This document shows, piece by piece, positions 13,928-25,384 of a DNA stretch of 64,000 bases. The DNA is from Anaeramoeba flamelloides (lineage: Eukaryota; Metamonada; Anaeramoebidae). Where the stretch lies: assembly GCA_027625915.1 (NCBI GenBank), contig JANTQA010000023.1:17050001-17114000 (forward strand), in the 5' to 3' direction. The translations under genes were made by a program, and so were the position numbers. The notes beneath the pieces are model-generated. The model saw only the letters and a program-made list of their open reading frames with translations. It made no database searches and was not told where the DNA came from. The stretch's first letter is position 1, and every line of letters starts with the position of its first letter.

Positions 13928-16900
13928 ATGACAAAAACGATGAATCAAGAATTTAGAGTTGGAATAGAAAATAAAGAAAGTATTGTAAGGGATCACCAAT
14001 ACCAAGAAAACATCCCTTTAAGACTGAGTGATTTTGATTTTCAGAAAAAGGAAACAAACAAGAACCTCAAAAACGATCCGGAAGGGACTGGAATTTCTTT
14101 CGATCAAAATGTTTCAACAAACATGGGAACGAATGATAAAAAAAAGAGGAAAACAAAGGTGACCAATGAAGAGTTTCTCTCCTTAGTTTCAAACGACAAA
14201 TACACCTTACTCAAGCACTACCTTTCAAAAAAATTAATCACTGACATAAACGCTCGTGATGTCAATAATGAAAGTTCCTTAATAATAGCTATACAAAACG
14301 ACAGCTATAGGATGGTGAAACTATTATTAGGGAATGGTGCAGATCCTTTGGTTTACAATAAAGACGGATGGTCTGCTATCCAACAGGCAACTTTCTTTGG
14401 GAATAGAAAAATTATTAAATCAGTCTATTTCCATTTACGAATCAAATTGCACACACTCTATGAAAACCAACTTCCCCTTATTCTGGAAAAGATCAAACAA
14501 GTAACAATTTTTGACTTTTTTTATTTTTCTTACTCATTTTTCAAGTAACAAATCTGATCAAAAAAAAAAAACTGTTTCTTTATCGTTGAAATTGGGAACT
14601 GTTTCATAAAAATTACATTACTTTTTGAGTAACACCAAAAATCATTTTATTCCTAACTTTATTCAATTGTTTTCACAAAACAAAAAACAAATACCAATGC
14701 GTTGAAATTAAATTCACACTTTTGTTTGAATTTGTCTGACGACAACGTCTGAGTGGTAAATTGAAGTACTTCGTTCTTCTTTCTAATTCCAATTTCTGTT
14801 TTCAATTTTTGAGCTTTCTTATTGATATTTGAAATTTAAATATGGATCTTTTTTCATCTCGTTTTTGTTTTACAATTCTTCAGAATCTGTCCTTTTGGAT
14901 TTTTGTCTTATAATTCCACACCGAAATAGTAAATAAAACAATAAACAAAGATTCCAAACTCAAATCCATTTCTTTGACAATTTATTTTTCTTTCAAATTT
15001 CTACCTAAAATCCAAAAGAAAGTCTTGATAAAGTGAAAATTTTGTCCCATTTTTTATTCAAATAACAGTTTTGTAAACTTTATTATCAAAATTGTTTTGA
15101 AATCGGAAATTTGTTGAAACTACAGTTCTCGTAATAACTTATCCGGTTTTGTCGATCGGAGTTTAATTATTCTTGAAATTGAATCAGGCATTGTTTTTTC
15201 TTCAAAAAATTTTTCTTTGGAAAGACACCTATTGATGTAAGGGTTTGGGGATATCATTTTTTTTTTTTTAGTTAAGATGAGTCAAAGGGAAATTGAATAA
15301 AATTAATTTTACAAATACAAAATTAAACTCGTTCATTTAAACTATTTTCAGAGGAAAACTAATTACAATTTTTTTAAAATTCACTTTTAATATTGAAAAT
15401 TCAAAATAAATTATATTGTTTCAGTCCAACTTTGAGTTGGAAAACATACTTTTATTTATATTATGTTTCCAAGAATAATCGTAATATCTCTGAATAAGGT
15501 AAATCTTTTTAAAACCTTCAAAATTGGATTAATTCACAGATTTTTACCTACAGACACTTGCAGAATAAACTGGCAAAAAGTTTTCACTTCATTTTCTTTA
15601 TTTCTCTTTGACAAAGAAATTGCCTTTTCAAAGGTGTAGGTAAAATTTGTGGTTATTTTTGAATAATAAAGTGAAAATTTTTTTCCATTTTTTTCTTTCA
15701 AATTTAGAAATTGCAAAACAAATAATTTACTTTTTTTTTTTTTTTTTTTCTGAAAGAACAACAAAAATTGAGGTAAATTTAATTTAATTTGAATAATGTA
15801 TGTATTTTTTGCTTTACTTAATTCAAAAAAAAAAAAAAACAAACCCTTTTATAGCAGGACCAATATCACTTTTAAATCATACACTTTGAATGGAATTTAA
15901 ATCACAAAAAATCACAATTTAAGACACATTTTTTAAAGCTTTTTTTACACAAATTATTTTACTAGAATCCAAATTTTGTTCCTGAATTTGTTTTTTTTTT
16001 GTGTATTAAGGAATATCTAAAAAAAGGGATATTGTGAGGGGGTATCTGGCTCAAAGAATTGTGAAAAAAATGTTCTTTATATCTTGAGATCCAGAAAAAT
16101 TCTTTGAATTTGAACTATCTTGAAAATGTGAATAAATAAATTCTGAATTGTCGGCAGATAGTTTGGTCAGTACCTCACAACCGAATAATTTTTGTTAAGA
16201 ATCGATTTTTTTCAGAGGTTTTTTTATTTGAAACTAGCTAATATTTGCCTTAGAACAAATATGTTTGAGTTTAGGTTTTCAGTACAAACTTACAATAAAT
16301 TTGATCTGTAAAAAAAATTACAAATTCCTAAATATTTTAAATCTAAATGTTTCTTCTTGATTCAAAAAGATAAATAACATATTTTAACAATTCTTTGAGC
16401 CAGACACCCCCTAATAATATCCCTTTTTTTATACATTCCTTAAATTTTGTTAAATGTTTGTTTCTTAAAAGTAGAACTAACTGAATTGGAAAAAATATAG
16501 GTATTGAAATAATTCCTGACATCATTATTTATTGTTAATATTAGGAAAATTGATGTGTAATTGCAAAATTTAAAATCAAACACCTTTTAGAAATTAACCA
16601 ATTTTTTTTATGAACTATAGTAATAAACCTACCTAAAGTTCATTAAAGTGAGGTACCTTTAGAATATTCATTTAATTGTTTGATAATCCGAGTATATCTA
16701 CTTTTTTTGAAAAAAAAAATAAAGTTCTAGAGGTTTGCTAGAAATTTGGAAAATGATTTTTTGTATTCTTGTTTTTTGATTGATTGAATAGTGTTTTGAA
16801 CAAGTGTAATTTAATTAATCATCATTCTAATATTATACAGTTATAATTTTCAGAGTTTGACTCTTAAAGAAAACCGACATATTCAGTAATTACAAATACT

Positions 16901-18125
16901 GAACGCACAGATCTTTCAATTAAATTACCTTTTCAGGGGTTTCAATAAGATTTTAAAAATGAAGCTAAAAAAATTACAAGATTTTGAAAATTCAATTCAT
17001 ATCTATTAAATATACATTAAATAAATTCTTTTTAAATTAATACAACTACCCAAAATTAAAAAAAAAAAAAACAAAAAAAAAATTATTCAAATTCAAAAAA
17101 CTCAATAGTTACCTGATTTTATGATGAAAATGAATTGGGAAATGAATACATGGTTCCCATTTTTAACAAGAATTTTACCAAATGATGAATATATCATCTG
17201 GAAATGTGGTTCTAATATCCGAGTAGATTGCACATTAATTGGATTAGATAAGAAAAAATGGATACGCGGATCCATTTCCATTCTATTGACAGGGCTCGAC
17301 ACATCCACGCCAGGTGAGGTTTTTATAATCGATCATGATAACCAAACATACTTTAACACTTCAAAGAAGATTGAAAAGGGTCGAAGCACAATCAGGGTAA
17401 CAAAATCAGATATTGAAAGTCTATTGGAAAACGATATGGTGAAATCAATTTTTAATACCAAGAAGTTAGTTTTCCAAAGAAAAAAATCCTGGTTTGGTGA
17501 TAAAAAAAAAACACAGCGAATTGGCAAATGGGACACAAAGGTGTTCGAAATCAAAAATTTAATATACGAAGCCACAATAAGGCAGATTAAAAGAAACGAA
17601 AAAAAGAAAAAACAAAAAAAATCTCTTGGTTCAATCCCACAATTTAACCTGGTCAAAAAAAGCAAAAACTTTTCTGGAACTTTATGCATATCCAACGGGT
17701 TCCCCTTAACAATTGAAAAAATGATGCCAATTTTTAGGGTTCTTGCACGGACAAACGAACACTTCCAAAAATTAAAAGATTTTATTTCAATAAAGCCGCC
17801 TTTTGTTGGATTCCCGATCAAGATGGAATTCCCAGTATATAATAGCATTTCAGCTATTGTAACATTCCCACATTTCCAAGAAATGGACCCAGATCCTAGA
17901 CTATTTGAAATACCCAAGGGATATAAAGAAATAAATAAACTGGCATTAAATAATAATATTAATAATCAAAACAAAGAATCTTATAAAAATACAAAAAAAA
18001 AAAAAAAATCCTCTAAAAAATCACATAAGAATAAAAAAAAGACAAATAAAAAATCTTTAAGTCAAAATAATATTCAATCTTTTAATCAAAAACAACTAAA
18101 TAAAAAAAATCAAATAATCTTATAA
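13928..18125 (+). CDS. ANKRD13-like ankyrin / GPCR-chaperone-domain protein
   Basis: There are two exons, 13928-14500 and 17109-18125, joined in phase 0 (donor GTAACA, acceptor CAATAG), giving 529 residues. Residues 1-85 are a charged, family-atypical extension. Ankyrin repeats follow at about 90-165 (NESSLIIAIQNDSYRMVKLL; GADPLVYNKDGWSAIQQA). The second exon opens exactly where ANKRD13 proteins have their MKWEFxSWxP block (here MKMNWEMNTWFPFL), then PNDEYIIWKCGSNIRVDCTL, GFPIKMEFPVYNSISAIVTF and FEIPKGY. These are the hallmarks of the GPCR-chaperone/ANKRD13 domain (PF11904). Animal members bind ubiquitinated receptors through C-terminal UIMs and act in endosomal sorting. Here the last 60 residues are Lys/Asn/Ser-rich and I see no UIM. 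AATAAA lies just downstream (18174). The start was chosen as the first ATG after the upstream stop; 13943 is an alternative. Confidence 0.85.
14501..17108 (+). other. 2.6-kb intron of the ANKRD13-like gene
   Basis: Donor GTAACA at 14501, acceptor CAATAG ending at 17108. The reading frame and the ANKRD13 family alignment continue without gap across it. It contains the family D MITE (16010-16439). No other gene is visible inside. Confidence 0.8.
16010..16439. mobile_element. Family D MITE, copy 1, piggyBac-like with TTAA duplications
   Basis: 430 bp flanked on both sides by TTAA (16006-16009 and 16440-16443). TIRs are about 60 bp: GGAATATCTAAAAAAAGGGA... on the left and the complement of GGAATGTATAAAAAAAGGGA on the right. 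They run inward through a shared GGGGGTxTCTGGCTCAAAG block. TTAA target duplication is the signature of the piggyBac superfamily. No transposase is present, so it is non-autonomous. A second copy is at 23318. Confidence 0.8.
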
Positions 18126-18899
18126 AAAAAAAAATTATTTGATTAAAACTCCCAATTTTTAAAAAAAGTGGGAAAATAAAGCCGATTGTTGGTTTATTAA
18201 ACCTTCAAATTAAAAATCTATATTTGATAAAAATATTTATTTTTCACAATAATATAAATACTTTTGTAAAAATTAATTGTTACTTTTAATTTTTTGTTTA
18301 ACAATTTTTTTTATTAACCTATAAATATATTTTTTATAATAAATTTGAAATATTGATTATTTATTCCATTATATTTTTTTTATTTTTAAATTAAATATTT
18401 TATATTCTTTTTGGAAAAAAAATTTAATATAAAAGTTTATTTTTATAAACTATAAATAAATTTTATAAAAATTCTTTTTAAACTTAATGTTCCCCATTTT
18501 ACTTTTAATAATTTATTTTATATCTATTTAATAACACACTACCATGAAAAAATAAAAGTGAAAAAAAAAAAAGTTTGACAAAACTACTTTCCTTAACCTT
18601 TCATCCTTATTAATTAAGTTTATTCACAATATAATCAAAATTACATAACTTTAAATTCATGAGACTGTTATATTTAATGTTGTTAGTATAACCAACTTTT
18701 TAAAAAATCTCTAGTCTAAAAAAAAAAAATGCATTTTTCGGGATAAAAAATTATATATAAACTGAAGAATGAATTATAATTTAATTCAACTCTGGAGATA
18801 TTTACTTTGGCAGATAATAACGAATAGTTTTGAAAACACTGTACTCATCTAATAAAACTCAAACAGAGAAAAAAATTCCTAATGATAATTATTGTGAGT
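18126..18899. other. Gene-free AT-rich stretch
   Basis: Nothing beyond AT-rich sequence and the 3' flank of the ANKRD13-like gene. Confidence 0.5.
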
Positions 18900-19168
18900 G
18901 TCCGTAGAATTCCTAGGTTTCCCAGAATTCAAAAGAATAGAGAAAAATCCTTGATTTTACTCAATTCTATTAAATTCTGGAAAACCTAACGGTGGTTTTT
19001 TTTTTCTTTTTGAAATAAATTGAAAATTTTTATAAATTTTCTGTTTATTTCAAAAATTAAGAAAAACCTAACGGAAGTGTCCTAGGTCTTCCAGAATTCA
19101 AAAGAATTGAGAAAAATCTTGGATTTAACTCTATTCTTTTGAATTCTAAAAAACCCAACCGAAAACCA
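18900..19168. repeat. Family E hairpin array, copy 1
   Basis: Three successive palindromic units of about 75-85 bp. Unit 1 runs CCTAGGTTTCCCAGAATTC... to ...GAATTCTGGAAAACC-like. Unit 2 is GGTTTTTTTTTTC...GAAAAACC, with an internal GAAATAAATTGAAAATTTTT/TTTTCTGTTTATTTC pairing. Unit 3 resembles unit 1. Related hairpins occur at 24990, 54755 and 55560. No coding potential. Confidence 0.65.
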
Positions 19169-20054
19169 AAAAAACAATATTTTTTTTCATTTAAATCAAT
19201 AAATAATTCCAGAATAGTCAAAATAATCGATTATCCATTAGAGAGATATTTATTAAATTTCCATTGCTTTTAAAATTTATGATTATATCCTTTTAACTGA
19301 GAAGAACAAAATATTCAAATTTTTTACCATTAAATTTGAAAAAAATCTAACTGGAAAATTGAATTTTCCAACTTAAGTTTTTAAATATCTTGAAAAATAA
19401 TTTTTGATCAAAAGATCTTTTATTAACCAATAGTGTTTATTATAAGTGAAGTTATCAAAAAGTCAAAAATTAGCAAATGTCCAATTTTTTTTTGAAAAAA
19501 TTTTTTCATGATCATGAAGTATACTGTAAAATAGTAACCTTATATCCAAAAAAATATTATTTATTTAATTTATTTATTATTATTTTTTTTTTTTTGAGTT
19601 TCTAGTTGTTTTTAGAGTATCTCTGTGTTTATTTTAACTTTAGATATTATCAACGATCCACCATTTTAAAAAAAGATAATAACCCGACCACATAATATTA
19701 ATCCCAATGATGTTTTTCTTATACGGATATTATTTTTATCTTATACCTGAACATTTATATTAATATAATTTAAAATCTATATTCTTTTAAGAAACTAATA
19801 TAATTTTATTTTTTCTAGAAAAATATGACAAATTAGATCAAAATATATACACTTTTATTAATTCACTTTAATAATAAGTAAAATTTTTATTTTTCATCAA
19901 CAAAAAAATAAAAAATTAATTTTTTATGAGATTGGTAAAAAAAGATCATTTCACGTTTTTAATAAATGAAAATAATAATATATTTTTAAGAAAAAAAAAG
20001 CAACCTTTAAGGAAAAAATATATACTAATAGTCTTCACATTACTTTTACACAAC

Positions 20055-20089
<35 letters not shown>

Positions 20090-20090
20090 A
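19169..20090. other. Gene-free stretch
   Basis: No gene or clear repeat. A (TA)n(TG)n run lies at 20056-20090, directly against the family P MITE. Confidence 0.5.
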
Positions 20091-20092
20091 TA

Positions 20093-20287
20093 CAGTCAGT
20101 TCCACTTTAAGGCACAAACTTCAACGAAATTTAAAGGTACTTAAAAAAAAATCTAAAATTAAGGTAGAAAATTCAAAGTCTAGTAAAATAAATTGTAAAA
20201 AAAAATTACAAATTTTGTGCCTTAATTTGAGATTTTTTTATACGTTAAATTTTGTTGAACTTTGTGTCTTAAAAGTGGAACTGACTG
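20093..20287. mobile_element. Family P MITE, 195 bp, Tc1/mariner-like
   Basis: TIRs of about 40 bp start CAGTCAGTTCCACTTTAAGG on the left and, on the other strand from the right, CAGTCAGTTCCACTTTTAAG. They continue through CACAAACTTCAACGAAATTT with few mismatches. TA dinucleotides flank it (20091-20092; 20288-20289). A CAGT start with TA duplication is typical of Tc1/mariner. It looks nearly intact, so insertion may be fairly recent. Single copy in this window. Confidence 0.85.
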
Positions 20288-20289
20288 TA

Positions 20290-21731
20290 TGATAATTTAG
20301 TTCATAATTAAAAATATGGAGAAAGGAGGAATTAAAAAGAAAAAAACACAAGAGAAAAAAGAAGATAGATATGGCTGAGTGACATTCAAGAAATACATAA
20401 TATTTTATCATTTTAAAAACGATCTTATGAAATTTATATATTTAGAAAAATACTCGAAGATTTATAAAACCCAACATTACCAACTAAAGACATTTAAAAA
20501 AGATTCTATCTTTTTTATTTTGTTTATATTTTTTTCTTTATTTATTTATTTTTGAATTCGTTTTAATAACTCTTTTTCGTCCACTTATTTACCTTTTATA
20601 TTTTGGAACACTTGTAGAAAATGACTTAAATTTTCTCTAATTTTTTTTATATATTTTAATAACAATAAGAAAATTTTACACTTATTTTGAATTGAAAATA
20701 CGAATAACTATAAAAAGTTAAATAATTCCCAAAAATTCATGAATTCTTATAGATACATTTGATTAATATTCCTTGTTATTAAAATTTCATTTTTCCAGAC
20801 CATTTTTTTATCATTTGAAAATACTCAAAAGTTCTTCATCCCTTAGGTGAATTTTAATATAATTTTTCAAGTAAAATTGGGTTTTATACCTAAATTATTT
20901 TTTTTTTCCCATTTCAATATTTTCTACTTGATTCCAATTTTTATCCAAATTTTGTCCTAAATGTGCATACACCATAAGCTATTCGGTAAATAAATGATCT
21001 AGATAGCATTTGTTTATTTTTTTAGCAAATTTAAAAAGTTTTTGTTTACACTTTTTAACACACTCGAACCAATCAACAAAGACAACAAAAAAAAAAAAAA
21101 AAATGTTTTTTAAGGCAGAATTCTTGAAGATAAGGTAGAAAATGATATTTTTTCGAAAGTTCATCAGTTGGAAAATGAGGTTGTGTTTTATTATAAACAA
21201 TCTTGTTATGTGCCTTATTTTAATTATTTTGTGTATTAGTAACTACTAGGACTATAATAAAAGAACTCAACCCCACTTCCAGGACAAATAATATTTATTG
21301 GGGTGCTTTTATTACATAAAAATGATCTCAAAAGGTGATTAATTCAAGTGTTTCTACCTTTTAATTCGATTTTTAACATGGTGTAAATAACCCATTTTTT
21401 TTACTTTCACCAATTACAAAAATTTAACCCATTTTCAGAATATAGACTGACTGGAGAAATAAAAGAAACAAATTAATGGGGAAACAACATTATAACAAGA
21501 CTTAGGGTTCTTTATATCAATTTTAAAAAAGAATAATGAAAATATTAAAAGATTAAAATGTAATTTTTTGACAATGAAAATGCGAAAATGATCATTTTTG
21601 GAATTTTTATTCAGAGAAAATCAGTGTTTATCTCAAATTTTCTAAATATAACGAAATTTTTGAAACAAAAGCATTTTAAATTTTTTAATCTTTTACATTA
21701 ATCAAAGATCTAACCTCTAAAATCAATTTAA
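20290..21731. other. Gene-free stretch
   Basis: No supported gene. The ORF at 20979-21200 (minus) is low-complexity and lacks splice or start context. Confidence 0.45.
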
Positions 21732-21961
21732 ATCCGAACCAAGAATATATATGTGCTGTCTTGTGTTCAAAAACACAAGTTAAATTTTAGTACTGAGTTA
21801 AAGGTTGTTAATACGGGATGTTTACACCACTGTACAACAAGAAGAAAAAAAATACCAAATAACAAGAAAACAGCCATTTTCAATGGCAATCTGAAAAGCT
21901 TTATTATTCACTCTAATCCACCAACAACGATCAAGATTATTAAAATCAAAAAATTTTTCAG
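21732..21961 (+). CDS. Orphan exon-like stretch with strong donor
   Basis: One frame is open from 21732 to a CAG|GTAAAT donor at 21962 (76 codons, exit phase 2). Its base composition is more coding-like than its surroundings (CVQKHKLN, CLHHCTTRRKKIPNN). I recognise no domain and cannot find the partner exons. It could be an internal exon of an unannotated plus-strand gene, or chance. Confidence 0.22.
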
Positions 21962-22184
21962 GTAAATTGATTAATCCTTGCCGACAAATTCTTTATACTA
22001 TTCATTTTTTAGTCTTTAAAATCTGAATAAAATCAGGTTATTAAATGTTTTTTTTCTTGGATAACCATCTTAAAAATAAAAAACAGCAAAAAACAAGGAA
22101 AATTTTAATTTCAATTATCCAATTTTATTTGTTTCAAAAATGAAAGAAAAAAAAAAAGAGAAGGTGGTTTGTTTAAAAAATGTA

Positions 22185-22397
22185 CTATGATTGAAAAAGA
22201 ACTAATATGATGATAAAAATAATAATAGCCAAAATCACAGAACCCAAAACGAATTGTTGTATTAGACATTGGTTTTTAACACACCAATATCGTAGTGACT
22301 TTTTTTTTTTTTTTTTCTTTTTGGGCAAGATTTCACCTGAAAAGGTTGTTGTTAAATGTTCTTCTTGATCGTTAGAAGTTTCTAATTCGCTGTTCAT
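22185..22397 (-). CDS. Small putative tail-anchored membrane protein
   Basis: From the ATG at 22397 the frame encodes 70 residues: an acidic N-terminus (MNSELETSNDQEE), a run of eight lysines, a short Cys-containing stretch, and a 22-residue hydrophobic C-terminus (FVLGSVILAIIIFIIILVLF). This layout fits a tail-anchored protein or a final exon with one transmembrane helix. The frame stays open upstream to 22583, but that part is Phe/Leu-rich and probably not coding. No family recognised. Confidence 0.35.
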   Translation of the reverse strand: MNSELETSNDQEEHLTTTFSGEILPKKKKKKKKSLRYWCVKNQCLIQQFVLGSVILAIIIFIIILVLFQS

Positions 22398-22614
22398 CCA
22401 AGAATTCAAAGAAAGGAAAGATAAAAAAGTTTTTAAAAGCTCTTTCCAAACATAAAACAAAAAACAGAAAAATGAAATTGTTTGGAAATGAAATCTTTTA
22501 AGAATTAAGGTGAATAACATTTTATCCTTTCTCAAAGATAGAAAGAAAGAAAGACAGGAAACAATAATAAATACTAATATCAAAAAAAAAAGGACAAGAT
22601 GTGTTTTTGATTTA

Positions 22615-23065
22615 CAGTGATCAAAAAAATTTGTTCACAATAACTATAAACATGTTTCAAAATAAAATACCTGATTTTTTTCTTCTTGTTCCAAGACAAC
22701 ATCCAATTGACTTTCGAATAGTATACCTAAGTTCAAATCAATTTTGAAAGTAAACCCCTTGATATTTTCAGTAAAATTTAAATTAGGGTATCGATTTATT
22801 CAAAATTTTTCATACTTTTCCCAATTTTTTTTGGAATTTTTTTATTTTTTAATGATTAAAAATTTCTTTCTAATTTATCCGCTCTATTTTTTGAGATAAA
22901 ATTTGAAATATGATCCTTCATTTTTAGATTTCTTTTTAAATAATAGAACTTTAAGAAACCACTACGATATTTAATTAGGATTTATTGTTGGTTTCTATTA
23001 TCGGTTGATATAGAGGTTATCTATAACAAAAATAAACACACTTTTTATTTTGAAACACGGATTAA
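22615..23065 (-). mobile_element. Family J MITE, copy 3
   Basis: The left end TA-CAGTGATCAAAA is the family J terminus. The interior matches 30412-30835 and 62325-62815 in reverse orientation (shared blocks AATAGAACTTTAAGAAACCA and GTTATxTATAACAAAAA). Non-coding; Tc1/mariner-like by its CAGT end. Confidence 0.65.
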
Positions 23066-23317
23066 ACTTTTTTTCTGCGCTTTAATTTAACATCAATAGA
23101 TAAAAAAATTAACTTAGTCAAACTGTTTTTATTCTTTTAATTTCTGTTTTGATGAATTAAAACAAACTAAAAGTTCCCAGAGAAAGAAGTGATATCTCTC
23201 GAATTGATATGGATAGACAAAAAATAGTATTAAATAGTAAAAAATTTTCAAAATTTGTATTTATTTTATTCATTCTATTTTTTTTTTTTATAACCAAACT
23301 TTTTAGCTCTATGTTTT

Positions 23318-23712
23318 CCGAATACAAAAAAAAAGACCACCATGAGGGGTATCTGGCTCAAAAAATTGTGAAAATATGTTTTTTATATCTTGAGATCCAG
23401 AAGAATTCTTCGAATTTGAACTATCTTGAAAGTGCTAATGAATAAATTCTGAATTGTCAACAGCTGTTTGGTCAGAACCTCACCCCATCAATTTTTGTTA
23501 AGAATCGATTTTTTTCATAATTTTTTGTTGGAAATTAGATAATAATAACCAGGGGAGAAATATGGTTGGGTTTTAGTTTTCAGTACTAACTTACAATTAA
23601 GAAACAGATCTGGCCAAATTCCAAATTCCTAAAAATTTTAAAATATAATATTTCTTCTGGATCTCAAGATATAAAGAACATATTTTCACAATTTTTTTGA
23701 CACATAAACTCT
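23318..23712. mobile_element. Family D MITE, copy 2 (right end eroded)
   Basis: The alignment to copy 1 begins near CCGAATACAAAAAAAAAG and is clear from GAGGGGTATCTGGCTC onward, through CTTTATATCTTGAGATCC and AAATTCTGAATTGTC. The inverted right arm (GGATCTCAAGATATAAAGAA) is even closer to the left arm than in copy 1. The outer right end is missing, and a family C element begins within about 5 bp. Confidence 0.7.
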
Positions 23713-23713
23713 G

Positions 23714-24411
23714 TTTCAGTCAAAGGGGCCCAATGTTTTTTTCAAATATCAATTATTTTATATAATTGACCTTTGAAGAACAAATAAGAAATAAACAGAA
23801 TAATACACATCAAAGAATTGTTGATATATGTATGGAAGAAAACTAAATAATCAATAAATTTTCTTAAAAATTTCAAAACTTAAATTCTTAGGGCGCAATT
23901 AAGAAAAACAACAATGTTCGTTTTGATCTTCTACTGGTATTTATATAATAAATAGGAAACTTTTTTCACTTCATTTTCTATACTTTTCTTTTAGAAACCA
24001 AGTCCCCAAACGAATTGTGTTGGTATTTGAGGTCTCTATTTGAAAAAGGAAATGAAAATGTGTGAAAATTTTTCACATTTATTAAACAAATATCAAGATC
24101 AAAGATCGAATAGAATTGCAATAGAAATCAATATGATTTCTCAACAATCATTTTCATGGTTTCAATAACCTTCGAATAACACATTTTTACCAATTGATAA
24201 TTGATCTTGCATTAAAAAAAATTTTTACAACTGAATGAAGTTTTAAAATAAAAATTGAAAAATAAAAATGTGCAAAAATAAAAATGTGCAAAAATGTGAA
24301 AAAATGATTTCAATTTTGAAAATTCCAAAAAAAATTTTTTCTTCTAATATCCATGCAAACTCTTTAAACATATATATTTCACCCATTACAACTGGGCGCC
24401 TTTGACTGAAA
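23714..24411. mobile_element. Family C MITE, copy 1
   Basis: The ends are TTTCAGTCAAAGGGGCCCA and the complement of TTTCAGTCAAAGGCGCCCA. About 700 bp, non-coding. The whole length aligns to 35751-36413 (shared AAGAATTGTTGAT, TTTTGATCTTCTACTGGTAT, CTCTATTTGAAAAAGGAAAT). The CAGT start suggests Tc1/mariner, although the flanking bases are TT/AA and no clean TA pair is visible. Confidence 0.75.
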
Positions 24412-24989
24412 AATAGTATATATATATAACAAGTATTGAACAAAAAGAATCCAAAAAAGTTTAAAAATGAATGCTTGAATAAAAAAAATTGGCATTTTTG
24501 TAATAATAATTATTACAGAATTCAAGTATTAAAATCAAAATTTAAACTTTTGAAAAAAAAAAAAAAATGTAGAAAAAATTTATCAGGATCTAAATTATTT
24601 TTAATTCTATTTTTTATGATCAAATCTATCATTAATAATTATCTGGCTATTATATGTTTTTTCAAACGATATTATACAAACTGAATTATTTATTAAATTT
24701 TGATAAAATAAATAAAATTCAATTTTAAAATTGCTCTTTAGCATTAAACAAAAAATTTCAAATTAAATCCACATGTATAACAATTTTATTCTGTCCTTTT
24801 CATCTTATTTTGAACTTTTATCATACCCGCCATTAAAATAAACAAAAATATAATCATTAATTTATTGTATAAAATTGAAATATATTGAATCTTTCATTTA
24901 AAAAATTACAATTATTTAAAAAATTACCATTATTTTTTTTTTTATTTATTTTTGAAGAGAGAAAATTACTTTTCTCCTGTTTGTTGTCA
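24412..24989. other. Gene-free stretch
   Basis: AT-rich; short lysine-rich ORFs only. Confidence 0.5.
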
Positions 24990-25215
24990 GCTTTTCTTGA
25001 GTTTTCTGTTTATTTATAAAATCAATGTATATTTTGGTTAGGTTTTTTTTACTTTAGAAATAAACCGAGAATTTTAATAAATTTTCTGTTTATTTCTAAA
25101 GTAAAAAAAACCTAGAACAATTCCAAAAAAAAAAAAAGAATCTGCAAGAAAAATTAGGCACTCTCAGGCACTATACATCACTCTACAAAATTTGACGACA
25201 CTTCCCTAATTTCTA
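24990..25215. repeat. Family E hairpin array, copy 2
   Basis: It contains a nearly perfect hairpin: AGGTTTTTTTTACTTTAGAA at 25041-25060 pairs with the complement ending in AAAACCT near 25114, over about 26 bp. It is preceded by AGCTTTTCTTGAGTTTTCTG, which recurs at 55739, and followed by GGCACTCTCAGGCACT- and CACTCTACA-like decamers related to the tandem repeat at 54920. Confidence 0.65.
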
Positions 25216-25384
25216 AACTTTTTTTTAGAAATTTTGTTAACGAATGTTAAATTTTTTGTGATTCTTTGTACTGTTTTCAAAAATCAAAATTATTTAAATT
25301 CCAAGATTAATTTATTATAATTATCCTTTAAACGGGATTTTGAGTCCAGCAATACTTGTATACGAATATAACGTTGAAATTTTT

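Noticed and set aside
13196-14500. Joining the exon-like stretch at 13196-13327 to the ANKRD13-like gene
   Set aside because: The splice phase does not fit; every available acceptor before 13928 leads to an early stop.
17333-17917. 194-codon minus-strand ORF opposite the ANKRD13-like second exon
   Set aside because: Antisense shadow; the plus strand carries the conserved family motifs.
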